Source of the DNA: Plecoglossus altivelis
Taxonomy: Eukaryota; Chordata; Actinopteri; Osmeriformes; Plecoglossidae
Length of the DNA: 64,000 nucleotides
NCBI GenBank assembly: GCA_036571765.1
Contig: BROE01000020.1
Location: 2,806,034 to 2,870,033 of the forward strand
Direction: 5' to 3'
The notes below the pieces were generated by a model, which worked only from the letters and a program-made list of their open reading frames with translations, did no database searches and was not told the DNA's origin. The position numbers were made by a program, and so were the translations under genes. This document shows positions 1 to 11,150 of the stretch, in pieces. The stretch's first letter is position 1. Each line of letters starts with the position of its first letter.

Positions 1-177
1 AGTTATCTTTAGTAGGGTTTACAGACCAAAACTATTTGTACAGTTTTGCTCCAGGTTCTTTTTCTAAACGTATGCAACCTTACGTGACAAAATATTCCAT
101 AGTCATATTTGAGTTAGCTGCATCCATTTTCTCACAAAACCCCTTTTTAGGTGTGATCTTAGGTAATGTTTTGAAAT

Positions 178-425
178 GTCCCACTGCTTTGTTCTACGTC
201 ACAGAGCTCAGCTTCTAGTCAGGGGGAAATATGACTAACATACATTGTGCATTGCGAGCTAACAGTGTCAGGTACTTGTGGTAGTGTCTGGCGATAAATA
301 ATGATATTCGATCGAGACCACCGCTTTGTGGACACCTTGCTTAATCACCTGTGTGTACAACATGTATTTCAGCAGTTTTTTGTGGTTTTCTGTGAATCGT
401 GGATATTTAATAAGAAAATAGACAA
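178..425 (+). repeat. Interspersed repeat 'R1', copy 1, left half
   Basis: This block is closely similar to 59530-59745. Both share the start TTCTACGTCACAGA, the phrase CTAACAGTGTCAGGTACTT, and CACCTTGCTTAATCACCTGT followed by TTTTCTGTGAATC. The copy breaks off near 425, and the next part of the unit reappears at about 1085, so this copy is split. There is no protein coding sequence and I do not recognise the family. The 60-residue open frame at 36-218 overlaps its edge and is probably chance. Confidence 0.75.
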
Positions 426-1084
426 AAAGGACTACTCATGCTTTTTTCTTTAATGGCTCTGACTGAATTTCCTGACAAACAATAATGAGCCAATGATTGA
501 GCGTTTCTACATGCAAATGTTTATGGCGTTCGAAACATTGAAAAGATATGTAAATTGTTTCAAGATATGTAAAAAAAAAACCTGTCACCATGATCAAGTA
601 CTTTATTCACCGTATATTAATAGTAATTTCTCTAATACATTTAACGGTTCTTAATAATAAGCCCCTGTCAATGAGGGAAGAAGGCTGACTTATAAATCCA
701 TGCAATTTGCCTGCGTGGAACACCTCGGCCCTCTCAAGCATGACATCACAGGTCATAGAAGTGTTGGATATGTGCTCACATAATAGGCCAACACATAAAA
801 TGCATGTCTTTTGTTTTGTTTTTTCTTAATTGAATACATGATGTCTTTCTGCATAACCTAGATATCCAGTAAGTAGTGTTACCGACATGCTAGAAATAGT
901 TACAAAGGAAATAAAATTCACAATGAAACGTTCAGATATCAATACATTCATATGGGAATTTCATTAACATGTCTTCAACTTTTTATCTAAGTAGTTGAAT
1001 CTAAATTCAACTATCTTTCTCAAAATAGATGTTTGAAATTGACTAAATATACCTTATTTTCAAGAAAACAAACTACACTTTCAT
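426..1084. other. Non-coding stretch separating the two halves of repeat R1
   Basis: About 660 bases lie between the two halves of R1 and are absent from the intact copy at 59.5-60.0 kb. The stretch is A+T-rich, without long open frames or inverted ends that I could see. It is either an insertion into copy 1 or sequence deleted from the other copy. Confidence 0.5.
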
Positions 1085-1345
1085 CTGAGATATGGTTCCC
1101 GGTGGTACCAACCTTCTATGAAAGGTAGCCAAAGCAGCAAAAACTATAAACAGTCATTTCATATACTTCCTTAATGTTGATTTCAACCAACATTTGATAT
1201 TATTGTGTCTACATGCTAAATGGCATACTTGTTTTTACTTTATTGCAAGTAGTCTCTTGTTACTGAGCTACGAAAAGGAAGTGAACCTGAAACTTTTTTC
1301 TTATTTTTTTTCATATTTTCAGACAGCGTTCTTGGCTAGTACTTT
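1085..1345 (+). repeat. Interspersed repeat 'R1', copy 1, right half
   Basis: This block matches 59757-59985 in the same order and orientation. Shared phrases include CCTTCTATGAAAG.TAGCCAAAGCA, AAAAACTATAAACAGT, GTGTCTACATGCT.AATGGCATA and TTTTCAGACAGCGTTCTT. It continues the unit begun at 178-425. Confidence 0.75.
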
Positions 1346-1669
1346 GTAATGGCTTGATCGCTACCTTTAAACCTTTTTGGAATTAGTATTTCCCCTAAAC
1401 AATTGACAATCGTATTTATGTTTGGGGGTCCTATTTTCAGTTAGCAGATGGTACTGTCTGAATGGATTCCATTTCACATACTGGTGACAACGATGTTGCT
1501 ACAATAAACTTCAAGGGGGTTGTTTCTTGATGAATGAATGTAATGAGTAAGCTTAATGCCTAAAAATATAACTAGAAGGAAAAAATTCAAGGCACGTTTA
1601 AGTGATAGAGGTTTGGACCATTTTTACTCTGATTTGTAAATTTTTTCCCGATTTTATTCAACTATTAGG

Positions 1670-1870
1670 CTGCTTGTACTGTATTTTGAGTTGTTAATGA
1701 GCAGCAACAAGTGCATGCTTTTAAGTCTATGTAATATTTAATAATAATAATGCTTTTTCTATAAAATATACAGAAATATCAGATATACAATTTATGTTTA
1801 AAAAACCACTCATCTGCAAGTGACGCAAGCACACCCCACAATTTCCGCAGAAATTGTATCTTCTCTAGTT
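1670..1870 (+). repeat. Interspersed repeat 'R2', copy 1
   Basis: The reverse complement of 16960-17145 matches this block. Both carry AAATGAGCAGCAACAA.TGCATGCTT (here TTAATGAGCAGC), then CTGCAAGTGAC.CAAGCACACC and CCACAATT. The family is not recognised. No coding potential is seen. The remaining 1346-2586 is A+T-rich and probably intronic. Confidence 0.65.
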
Positions 1871-1904
1871 TCTCTTTCTTGGGAGTTGTCTTATTATTCT
1901 CCTT

Positions 1905-2062
1905 ATCTCCCTAAAGTGCCCAATAGCTAAAGATCCCAAATGTAATATGTCCACGAGTTCCTCCTATACCACAACCATACACATGAACCCATAGGTGGCA
2001 CTACAGGCCATATCCAAAGACTTGTTTTCCTCATAAGTTTATCATTCCAGAATCAATGACCT
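1905..2062 (+). repeat. Repeat fragment shared with 29290-29575
   Basis: The phrase CACATGAACCCATAGGTGGC and the following CTACAGGCCATATCCAAAGAC-TTGTTTTCCTCA run parallel to the sequence around 29425-29490, which has CCATAGGTGGTGCTGTAAACC and CCAGAGTCTATGTGATTTCCCCA. It looks like a diverged copy of a dispersed fish repeat. I cannot name the family. Confidence 0.45.
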
Positions 2063-2586
2063 ATGGATTTCATCTGTACCACGCAAGGGTGACACTAGAG
2101 TATGTTACTAAGTCCAATGGCAATTTTATATCTCCACAAACTGTGGGATAATGTGATTTTATTGCTAACACTAAAATAATTCTGTACACATCTGCTGACT
2201 AAAAATGTATGCTTCAATTCAATCACCAGTTCATATGAAGACTTAAGACGATGTTTAGTTACAAATCTAACTAAATGGGGTAGTATATCAAAAGTATTGT
2301 GAATATTTGAAATATGCATGCATGGCTAAATGCTAGAGCTATGGTTAGAGTTATTTAAGTGTTCCTCTCGATACATTTGGCGTGCACACTCAACTCTCAC
2401 AGACACAAGCCGCAAGCCAAATGAGCCATTATGTGGCTCATTTGTCCTCAGTTACTGCTACTTCTAACAGAAACACATATTTCATGTGTGAAATGTCTCT
2501 ATCTCGCCAATTTTGAAATGGTCTGGAAATGTGAGGATTAATCTACCATTGCTGCTTTTTGCCATATTTATATTGATATTTTTACA

Positions 2587-4071
2587 ACCCCAAATCAGAA
2601 AAACTTGGGACAGTATGGAAAACACCAATAAAAAACTAAAGTGATTTCTAAATGTACTTTGACTTGATTTTATTGCAGACAATACCACAGCACATTATTA
2701 AATGTGTTCCTCTTGAGTTTTTGTGTGGGGGTTTTTTCCTTCTAAAAAAGTTGGAACAGTAAAGCACTTACCACTTTGTAATATTGCCATTCCTTTTCGC
2801 AACACTTAAGACGTTAAGGGACCGAAGACACCAAGTGATTAATGTTTCAGGTGTATTTTTGTTCCATTCTTGCTGCAAACAAGTTTTAAGGTGGGCAACA
2901 GAAAAATGCACCACACATTCTCTATTGGAGGCAGGTCGGGACTGCAGGCAGGCCAGTCAAGTACCTATCTCCTCTTCCTCCTTTGTAATGTGTGCAGAAT
3001 GTGGTTTTGCATTATCTTGTTGAAAGATGCATGGACGTCCCTGGAAAAGATGTCTTCTTGATGGCAGAATATAGTGCTCCAAAATCCCTATATACTTTTC
3101 AGCATTAATAGTGCCATCACAGAAGTGCTAGTTACTCTTGCCAAGGGCACTGACATAACCCCATACTATGACAGACCCTGGCTTTTGGACTTGTTGCTGG
3201 TAACAGTCTAGATGATCCTTTTCTTCTTTGGTCCGAAGCACACGGTGTCCATTTCTCCCCCAAAATATCTGAAATACTGATTCATCTGACCACAGTACAC
3301 GTTTCCACTGTGTGATGGTCCATCCCAGATGCCTCAGAGGCCAGAAAAGTCGACGGCGCTTCTGGACACTTAACATAGGGCTTCCTTTTGGCACAGTACA
3401 GTTTTAACTGGCTTTTGTGAATATAACTACGTATTGTGGAACTTGACAAAGGTTTGCCAAAGTACTCCTGAGCCCATGTGGTGATATCGCTTATAGATGA
3501 ATGACAATTCAGAGATCACAGTTGTTCATCTTAGGCTTAAGACTTTGTCCTTCACGCACTGAAATTCCTCCACATTTCTTGAATCTTTCAATTATGTTGT
3601 GCACTATTGAAGGTGAAATAAGCAAATGTCTTCCCATCTTTCTTTGAGGAACATTGTTTTAAAAAATTTGAATACATTTCTCATGTATTTGTTGGGAAAC
3701 AGGCGATTCTCTACCCATTTTAGCTCCTAAAGGACTAGACCTTTCTTGGATGCTGCTTTTGTACCAAATCAGAATTACAATCACCTGTTGACATCGCCTG
3801 TTTCAAATCACATCATATGTAACCAATTTACCTGATTACTAGCCCTAAATTGCTCCTGCCCCAACCTTTCTTTGGAATGTGTTGAAGGTCTGAATGACAG
3901 GAAAGGATGTATTCTACATATGCAATTAAGTTGACCAGATAAAACATGAAATATTTTGTGTCCACATTGTCTACAATGAAATACAAGTCAAAGTAAATTT
4001 AGAAATCATTACTTTCTTTTTTAAATTGGTGTTTTCCATAGTATCCCAACTTTTTCAGATTTTGTTGATTG
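2587..4071 (-). mobile_element. Tc1/mariner (Tc1-like) DNA transposon, degraded
   Basis: The two ends form a long imperfect terminal inverted repeat. The left end reads CAACCCCAAATCAGAAAAAC then TTGGGACAGTATGGAAAACACC; the right end is its near reverse complement at about 3980-4071. Similarity extends roughly 80 bases, to the GTACTTTGACTTG/CAAGTCAAAGTA motifs. A TA dinucleotide borders each end (2585-2586 and 4072-4073), as expected for Tc1 target duplication. At ~1485 bp it is close to the usual full length for Tc1-like elements. The transposase runs on the minus strand and is broken. It lies in the intron directly upstream of the exon at 4187, only ~115 bases from the acceptor. Confidence 0.85.
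3128..3394 (-). pseudogene. Tc1-like transposase fragment (central DDE region)
   Basis: The open 88-residue segment contains VLWSDESVFQIF, which holds the first catalytic aspartate context of Tc1 transposases (W-S-D-E-S). It is followed by a GRNGHRVLR stretch and GSVIVWGYVSALG, the usual motif before the second catalytic aspartate. An upstream segment, KRRRLFWPLRHLGWT, is also typical. The intact protein is about 340 residues, so this is only the middle. The N-terminal helix-turn-helix part (toward 3700) and C-terminal part (toward 2790) are present as nucleotide similarity but out of frame. It sits inside the inverted ends at 2587-4071. A dead copy is the clear reading. Confidence 0.85.
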
Positions 4072-4186
4072 TAGATGAATGCAAGGTATTTCTGAACATT
4101 AACTCATCTGTAAATCTACTACTTCAACAATAATCTGTATTTTCGTATTTTGTACTACTCGCTTTTTCTTTCTTCTACCCCTCCAG

Positions 4187-4436
4187 CTTGGAGCCAAAGA
4201 TCCTTTTCTCCTACAAGTCCCAGGTTGATGAGCCTGATGAGACAGACGTGCACCTGCCCCCTACCACTTCCTCCAGCCTTGGTCGCAAGGTGGTGGAACA
4301 GGGTTCCTTTTACTCTAGCACCCAGATTGATGGGTCTGACACTGGGGCATACTTAGACGACGTGGCATCAGGACCCTATGGGACTGGTAGTATCAACAGC
4401 ATTGACAGCGACCGGTGGAGGGCCGTCAACGCCTAG
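4187..4436 (+). CDS. Terminal coding exon of an unidentified host gene (3' partial gene)
   Basis: The exon begins after a strong acceptor: a long pyrimidine tract (about 4159-4183) ending in CTCCAG at 4181-4186. One base completes a split codon. Then 82 codons run to TAG at 4434-4436. The peptide starts LEPKILFSYKSQVDEPDETD and continues through a Ser/Thr/Pro- and Gly-rich acidic stretch. It ends INSIDSDRWRAVNA. It has no membrane segment, no cysteine cluster and no known domain that I can recognise. The composition fits a flexible cytoplasmic C-terminal tail, but that is inference. Its G+C-richer codon use stands out from the A+T-rich surroundings, and no transposon signature overlaps it. 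No other exons of this gene are visible, so they should lie upstream of the window. Confidence 0.7.
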
Positions 4437-5660
4437 CAGAAGAATGATAAAAGGAAGTAGTGGAGCAATTAGGAAGGATGTATTTGGTTGGACTGTGAAG
4501 GCAATGCCATTTAGGGATAGGTAGATAGGGAGGTAAAACATTGAAATAAAAGCATAGAAAGTGCTTAAGTGGGGGCTCTACTGGGGTATATTTAGACTAA
4601 ATAGGAAGACCAGAAAACCAGAGGAGTAATTGCAGGGGATACCCCACCTCCTGTCAGGTTTCTAAGAATAGAGACTATAAAATTGCTCCTGGTTTGCTTT
4701 CAAGCAGGTGACAAAGTCCTTAACTGAAGACATTGTACGTAAATTTGCCAATTGCATTCCCTCCATATCAGCTATTGCTGACTTTTTCTGTCGGTTTCCC
4801 ACATTTTTATATACCTGCTGTAGCTACAGCTACTGTAGAGTACTACAACACTTTGTAAGTAAAGCAGTGGTTTATCGATATTAAAACAAACCATGTTTAG
4901 AGTTCCAATTCCACACACTCGCATCAGTTAAGTTTTCTATTCTGTTTGGGATCATTGGGGAAATATGAACTTATTCCTAATAAGTGACTCCCTTTCAAGC
5001 TAATTCTGTGTTTTCACTGAGGACCTTCCATACAGTTAGGGTAATGTGGTATTGGACCACATTGAATTCTTTAACTGAAATGTTGGTTGTTAACATTTGA
5101 AAGGTTGTGTATTATATCTTTATACATTTCTCCACATAATTTATTAGTTTGAATTGATGCACCCTTGGGACCTGCATACCGAGCAGTGCGTTTGGTACTG
5201 TATATGAGACCCACTGTTGGGTCTTGATTGAGACCCAACATGGAAGCATTCCAAATGGCAATGTCATAGATCCATGTCAGAATTTGCTGTTTTTATTTAT
5301 TGAAGTTTGGTGATTCATTCCGTGGGGGTTGTGGGTTATGGTGCATCATATTGATCATTCCTTGTATAAAATTATGATTCAATCTCATTCTCAATCAATA
5401 AACACCTTACCCAAGAAATATATTTGAAGATATTGCACTTTAAATTTGAAGACACATAAAATAACTTGTCTATTTTGACAGTTTGCAATAAATCACATTT
5501 GAAAGAAGTGGAACTGCAATAACTGTCATAAAAATGCATACTTTATTTTTGAAACTGTGTTCTTGTACTATTGCTAAAGACTGATAAACATGACTAAGTG
5601 TGTTTGATTTCAAGTAACCAGCTACCTATACAATAAAGGGAGGTATTAGAATGCTTAAGC
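4437..5660 (+). other. Probable 3' UTR and downstream sequence of the terminal exon
   Basis: The stop codon is followed by unique, mainly A+T-rich sequence. It has several AATAAA hexamers, at 4545, 5397, 5487 and 5632. Any of these could end the transcript; the sequence does not show which is used. From 5660 to 6245 I see only A+T-rich non-coding sequence. Confidence 0.45.
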
Positions 5661-6245
5661 TAAAATATGAAAAATCTGTAATTGCTTGTCTCATGCTAAG
5701 GGTACTGATCATTTCGGATGCAGAACCCAATTTTCATTTTAAGACTAGCACAGCTACCAGAGCGACATCATAGTGCAATAAATCATACCTCTTTCACCAC
5801 CTGTGTCCAGAAGGTGTTAAACCTGACTCTGATAAGGGTACAGTTAGAAGCCACAAAGAATGTATTTTTTAACATTGGCATTCAAGAGTAACTTTTTATG
5901 TACTGTACATTTGATGCTATAAAAGGTATTGTTGCTTGGAAAAGAATTATTCAGGATGGCATCGCTAAACAATATACTTACCTCAATACTGTCTAGGCAG
6001 GGAAACTAACTTATAGTAAAACAGGACACATGCAGAATATGAACTTTGAGTTTTTGAGATGTGTGAGAAACTAAAACTATTCTAATTTGTAAGCCTACAG
6101 ACATTCCTGTAATTAGTAGATCATAATTTCAGTTAAATAGTGTATAACACGTACATATATGACAGTATCCCCGAGTCATCTAATGATGTTGATGTACGCA
6201 CCTGCATATGGCAAATTATATGAAACATGATATGATACATTCCAA

Positions 6246-7303
6246 AGAGCCATTAGTTTAAAACTGAGGTGGTGGTCAGTCTATGGTTGTAACTATGGCA
6301 ACAATAGAATGCTGAAAAGAATGTTCACCTTAATGTCCAATATGACTGAAATTACTCAGTTTACATATGAAACAAAATGAGTACATTACAAAACAAATTG
6401 ATCTGTGGATTTTAGATTGAGATTTCCATCTAAAACTTAACGTGGATATTAATGAGACGGGTGGTGCTGCTTATCACACATCAGTTTCTGAATGTCTGGC
6501 TGCAAAGAGGAGAGTTTCAGTCTCATACTAGGCTTCATGTCTAGTCTGTTGCGCTGTTTTGTTTTAAAACCAACCAGTGTGAAAAGCCCAACTTCACAGT
6601 TGTAGTTGGGAAGGGCATGAGCACTTTGAGGGCAGATTCTGCACGCTTTGGATGTTCAAGGAGCTGAGCCCAGAAGTCTGTTAAGGGCTGTTGTTTGAAT
6701 GACATTTTGAGACCTCCATCTGATGCAATGTCCACAAGACTATTGCCATCCTGTATTGAGAGGTTGGTACATTGCTCAATGATGTCACCAAATGGATTTC
6801 TGATTCACTCAAAAGTCCACATCTAACTCTGGAAAGTAGCCAGCTGCATGTGAAGGCCTTGTAGATGTTCCTTAATGGCTGTGACGTTGTAGTCACCCAG
6901 GGTCTCTTCAGTTTCGAGAAGAAAGTCCGCTCGAGTGGGGAAACAGTCAAATTCACGGCGATTGATACGTGCGCTAGCTCCATGGTATGCGGGAGTGTGG
7001 TGGCCAGCGGCCTTGACTTGGCATTTTCAGTTCCGGCCTCAGTGGGCCTTTGTGGTGCTTTAGTTTTGCTGCATTTAGTGGACGCTTGATCTTTTCTTTT
7101 GACTCCTCTTTGGTTTAGCCACCGATCCATTTTTACGTTATTAAAACAGAATGGCAAGTACTGTATCGCAAGTACATTAAAAATCTACTTAAATAAGTGA
7201 CGATTTTATAAACACTTGCCTAGTTTAGGTCATCTTTTTGTAGACCACAAGGGGGCGATGGCGGACCACAAGTGGTCCACGGACCACAGTTTAAGAGTTA
7301 CTG
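6246..7303 (-). mobile_element. hAT (Charlie-like) DNA transposon, internally deleted
   Basis: The right end, read on the minus strand, begins CAGTAACTCTTAAACTGTGG followed by TCCGTGGACCAC, the classic Charlie-type hAT terminus. The left end has a related but shortened TTTAAAACTGAGGTGGTGG. CATTAG follows the right end (7304-7309) and occurs at the left end (6251-6256), consistent with a partly eroded 8 bp target duplication. Between the ends is a minus-strand hAT transposase lacking most of its middle. The element is ~1.06 kb, far below autonomous size. Confidence 0.75.
6440..7157 (-). pseudogene. hAT transposase relic (N-terminal start joined to C-terminal dimerisation region)
   Basis: The N-terminal part, around 7130-7090, reads KMDRWLNQRGVKRK, the usual opening of ZBED5/FAM200-like hAT transposases. 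Downstream, 6735-6541 encodes GLKMSFKQQPLTDFWAQL and then PKRAESALKVLMPFPTT, matching the C-terminal region of the same group. After a frameshift, a further segment reads MKPSMRLKLSSLQPDIQK and ends QHHPSH. The BED finger, RNase H fold and catalytic residues in between are missing. The parts are in different frames. It is a non-functional derivative of an element whose intact protein is ~600 residues. Confidence 0.8.
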
Positions 7304-7805
7304 CATTAGACACGGGAAACCGTTACAATGTTATAGGGAATACCCACCATCACTCTAGAGAGTGGTCATTATATCCCCATGCACTTGTAGCTGACCTGAC
7401 CAGAGCCTCAGATACCCTTCACCATACACAAACAAATGTGTAGCCAAGATCTTACCTTTTAAAATAATAAAGACAAATAAAGAAAATAGCGAAGGAAAAT
7501 ATATTTTTTGATGTCCTTACACTTTCTGTTCCTGACAATCCTCTTATTCCCATGCCTTTTGAATTAGGTCTTGATGTGGAAATGACATCACACTGTTAAA
7601 ATGATGAAAATGGGTTATGGTTATGTTTACGGATGTAAACATAGTAACGGATGTATGTTATTTGTTAGGTTTTATGTACAGTATATTGATATACATGCAT
7701 ACATATAAATATACATATATATACACATACACAGACAGACACACAATACATGTTTACATTACAAGTACACTTAAAGTATACACACACTAACATTCGTAGA
7801 ACTGA

Positions 7806-8990
7806 CTAAACCAAAAAACATTTAACTAACTTTAAATGTATCAGTATCAAGGACAGTATCAGCCTCCTTGAGACAGGTAATTTGTTCCAAAGAACAGGCA
7901 CTCTATATGAGAGTGCACTGCCGCCAGCAGTTTTGAAATTTATTTTGGTAACCATCAAATAGCCGGCATCTTGGGATCTTAGTGTCCTTATGGGTTGATA
8001 GGGTGCAAGAAGACCAGAGAGGTATAGAGGTGCTATTCCATGCAGAGATTTGTAGGTTAGTAGTATAACTTTTAAATTAGCTCTGGCTGGATTGGGAGCC
8101 AATATAGAGAGAAAAGAGTAGATATTATGTTATCATACTTTCTGGTTCTGATCAGTAGTCAATTTTCACCAGCTGTAAATGTGTTACGTAAGTACTTGGG
8201 AGGCCGCAGAATAATACATTGAAATAATCCAATCGGGATGTAACAAATACATATATTCATTTTCAGCATCATCCTTTGAGAGGACGTTTCTTACTTTAGC
8301 TCTGTCACGAAGATGGAAAAATTCAATTCTGCTAATTTGCTTAATATGATACTCAAAAGAGGGGATCTTGGAGCAGTGTTGCCCTTAGATTTTTGACCAA
8401 CTGGCTTTGAGAGACTTTGAATCTGTTAGGGTCTACAGTCAGATCAGATAAATTGTTCCTGTATTTTTTAGGTCCAGAAATGTGCACCTCTGTTTTATCA
8501 GAACTCAGAAGAGGGAAGTTTGTTACCATCCAAGGTCTTATCCCACAAACACATTTTTCCAGAGCTTGAGATAGTTCGCCAAGGACATGTACAAGAGGAG
8601 AGGTTCCTATTACTGATTCAAGGCAAGGTGTTCAGTAAACTGTTAGGCTACAACTTTCTAGAATATTTAACAGATATGGCAGATTTGAAATGGTCCTGGA
8701 TCCAGCATCCAGGTTTTTAAAGGGATTAATAATTGCTTGTTTGTAATCATCAGGGACTTGACCGGTTACAATAGATTCATTGATAATACTAAGCATACTG
8801 TAAGTGGTCCAATAATAGCGTGGAGTCCCTTACAAAGTTTGGCAGAAAAGGGGTTGAAGAAGGCAACTGGTGGGTTTCGATGACTATCAGTTCTATGAAC
8901 GCTTTCATCGAAATACGGTTGAAGTGGGTGAGGGCCTCATCATGCAGCATGCTTGGTATAGAGGAATATTCAGTGTTCACAGCCATTTGT
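7806..8990 (-). pseudogene. LINE reverse-transcriptase relic with deleted core
   Basis: The segment 8986-8789 corresponds to the linker/start of the RT, with ISMKAFIELI and LLLDHLQYA. Near 8510-8340 the minus strand reads NFPLLSSDKTEVHISGPKK, the post-palm 'LLLNSDKTEVLILGP' block of fish L2-like elements. The end (8102-7806) reads LLTYKSLHGIAPLYLSGLL and then SQDAGYL and PVLWNKLPVS, the typical C-terminus. The fingers/palm region that should hold the F/YADD catalytic motif is absent between the first and second blocks. The RT is therefore dead by deletion as well as frameshift. Confidence 0.75.
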
Positions 8991-9539
8991 CCAGGGCTGG
9001 TCTGTAGTTTGTCCTTAATCGCATAGATTTTGTGGTCGAAGAATTTGAAAAAATCCTAAAGAGAGATCTGTACTAACCCCATGCATACTCTTCTTAGTGA
9101 GTTTTGCAACAGTATTACATAGGAATTTAGCATCGTGTGGGTTCTTAATAATCGACTTGGAGAAGTATTCTGATCTGGTTCTAATGAGGACTTGCTTGAA
9201 CTCCAGTAGGTTGTCCTTCCAGCAGAAAACCTCAAAACAAGTGGTACAACACTTACGTTCTAGTTTTCTAGATTACCTTTTTAAGAGTTTGAATTTCCTC
9301 TGAATATCATAGAGCCAATTTCTTATGCTTTATTTTTTTTTACTTAAGAGGGGAAACAGCCGTCTACCGGTAGATGAAGAGCCAAATTTGAATCACTAAT
9401 TTGAGCATTTCGGAATTTATTTTGGACATTAAATGCTTCTAACACAAAAAGGTTAGCCATTTCCACAGCTGTGCTTGGGGTTATATGAGGGCTGCTAGAA
9501 ATGTTTCTGAGTGCCTCCCAGGCTCTGGCAAAGGTCCTT

Positions 9540-10110
9540 TCTAAAGGTAACCAGGCAGTGATCTGATAATGTAGGATTGTGGGGGTGAACAGTGAGATTA
9601 GTATTCTCAATAACCCTTGTGAGGACTAGATCTAAAGTGAGTGAAGATAAATAGGTTTGGAAACCATCTATGTGAAGCCTATATAAACAAGGAGAGCAGT
9701 GAAAGCCTTACTTAAAGGATCTTTTGGATCATCTACTGGAATGTTAAAGTTACCCATAATTAAGACATCAGTGTACGTCACAAGATCAGCACTAAAATCT
9801 GAAGAAAATTCCTCCAAGAAAGGGGAGTATGGCTAGGGGAGTGATACAGAGTAGCTATACAAAATGAGGGGGGAGGCACAGGAGTAGTAGGATTGTTCCA
9901 CTTTAATGTAATTGCATCATAGCAAAACCATCACCTTTCTTAGAAACACGAGGAATGTGTGAATACATGAAAGAGGCGAAGCTTCATTCAGAGGGCTGAG
10001 ACCAGATTTTGGTCAGTCCAATCAGCTCCAGGCTGCATTCAGACATTGACCAAAATGACCTTTGTGCGTAGGGATCTGATATTTAGGAGTCCAATATTCT
10101 AGTTTGCCTT
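9540..10110 (-). pseudogene. LINE APE-type endonuclease relic
   Basis: Reading the minus strand, 10100-9900 gives MSECSLELIGLTKIWSQPSE and then HIPRVSKKGDGFAM. This corresponds to the start of the L2/CR1 endonuclease with its L-x-LTETW motif, here LTKIW. At about 9755-9730 it reads LIMGNFNIPVDD, the conserved G(D/N)FN metal-site motif. At about 9630-9550 it reads LDLVLTRVIENTNL followed by TLSDHC, the C-terminal S-D-H motif. Frameshifts separate the blocks. The glutamate of LTETW is changed, so even the conserved parts look inactive. Confidence 0.7.
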
Positions 10111-10502
10111 TAAGGCTGCTTTAGTCCTATGAAAAAAGAACATTCTTAGCAACAGACTTAGTATCATGGACAATGGGAGAAAAGCTGGATATAAATAAAA
10201 TGTGTATAATTCTTAACAATTGGAGCCTGAGAATTTTGGGGAAAAGATTTTTTGGAAAAGGAGCGGGTGTCCAACACTGTCTCAATTTGAAACACCACAT
10301 CAGCAATCACACTGGCTACACTACAAGTTAAGCCATCGGGCCCCAAACACCTCGCCACAGACCTATCAGACTCTCTAAGAGACTGCCGCCTGGCTTGTTC
10401 CAGTGAGTGTCAGTTCTGCTCTAAAACAGATTCAATGTTCCTAGACAAAGGTGGAGCCTGTCACTTTTCAACAAGCCAGGTCTGGCCCAGACATGAGACC
10501 AC

Positions 10503-11150
10503 TTACCTACAAATCATAAACTCTGCTCTGTGCTGAAGCAAACCAGCCAGCGGTTGAAAGACAAGGCTGCTGTGGATATCATCACTCCCCTTAGCAGGTA
10601 GTGGACCAGAGACTATTACTCGATGCCGACTCGTCTTTTCAGCAAGGTTACGTGCCCTTGCTAAATTAACCTTTGTGACCTCTGACTGCCTTGGTCCAAC
10701 ATCATTGGTGCTGGCATATGACATTCTCCTACCTATCATCAGTGTGTGTGCAATGTGCCTTAGCTTTGGCCTTTGCCTAGTTAGCCAGCATCATAAGATT
10801 AGCTTGTCGGTAGATGTCGGTAACTCTGGCCACAGGCACACAGTAAACTGTTGCTGGTGGCTATAATGTCATGTTACAAGTGGTGGAGCCACCGATCACT
10901 AAAGTCTGAGGAGTGCCACTCACATCATGCTGAAAAGGTGAAACCGGTGGGGCTAATCTAGAGTCGTCTCTAGTGCTAGAAATTGTGATGGTGCACCAGT
11001 CGTTTCCAAAGTTGCTAGCTTACCCTCTTCCTCCAGCAACTGCACACGACTCTCTAGCAGAGCCAACCTCTTGAATAGAATGTCACAGTAGGACAATGTG
11101 AGTAGGTGAGAGACATTGTTGTTGACTTCCTTTAAGATGATGCCAACCAA
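10503..11150 (-). pseudogene. LINE ORF1 relic: coiled coil and SGNH-like segment
   Basis: The 5' part (11150-10953) contains LFKRLALLESRVQLLEEEGK, a leucine-rich heptad pattern typical of the ORF1 coiled coil that trimerises the RNA-binding protein. The later part (10739-10503) reads TNDVGPRQSEVTKVNLARAR and VIVSGPLPAKGSD. This resembles block III and the following strand of the SGNH-hydrolase-like domain in CR1/L2 ORF1 proteins. The two parts are in separate frames with stops between them, so no product is expected. The catalytic histidine region cannot be seen. Confidence 0.65.

Noticed and set aside
6681..7157. 158-residue minus-strand frame as a host ZBED/FAM200-like gene
   Set aside because: It lies between hAT-type ends with a probable CATTAG duplication, lacks the catalytic middle and is frameshifted. 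A transposon relic explains it.
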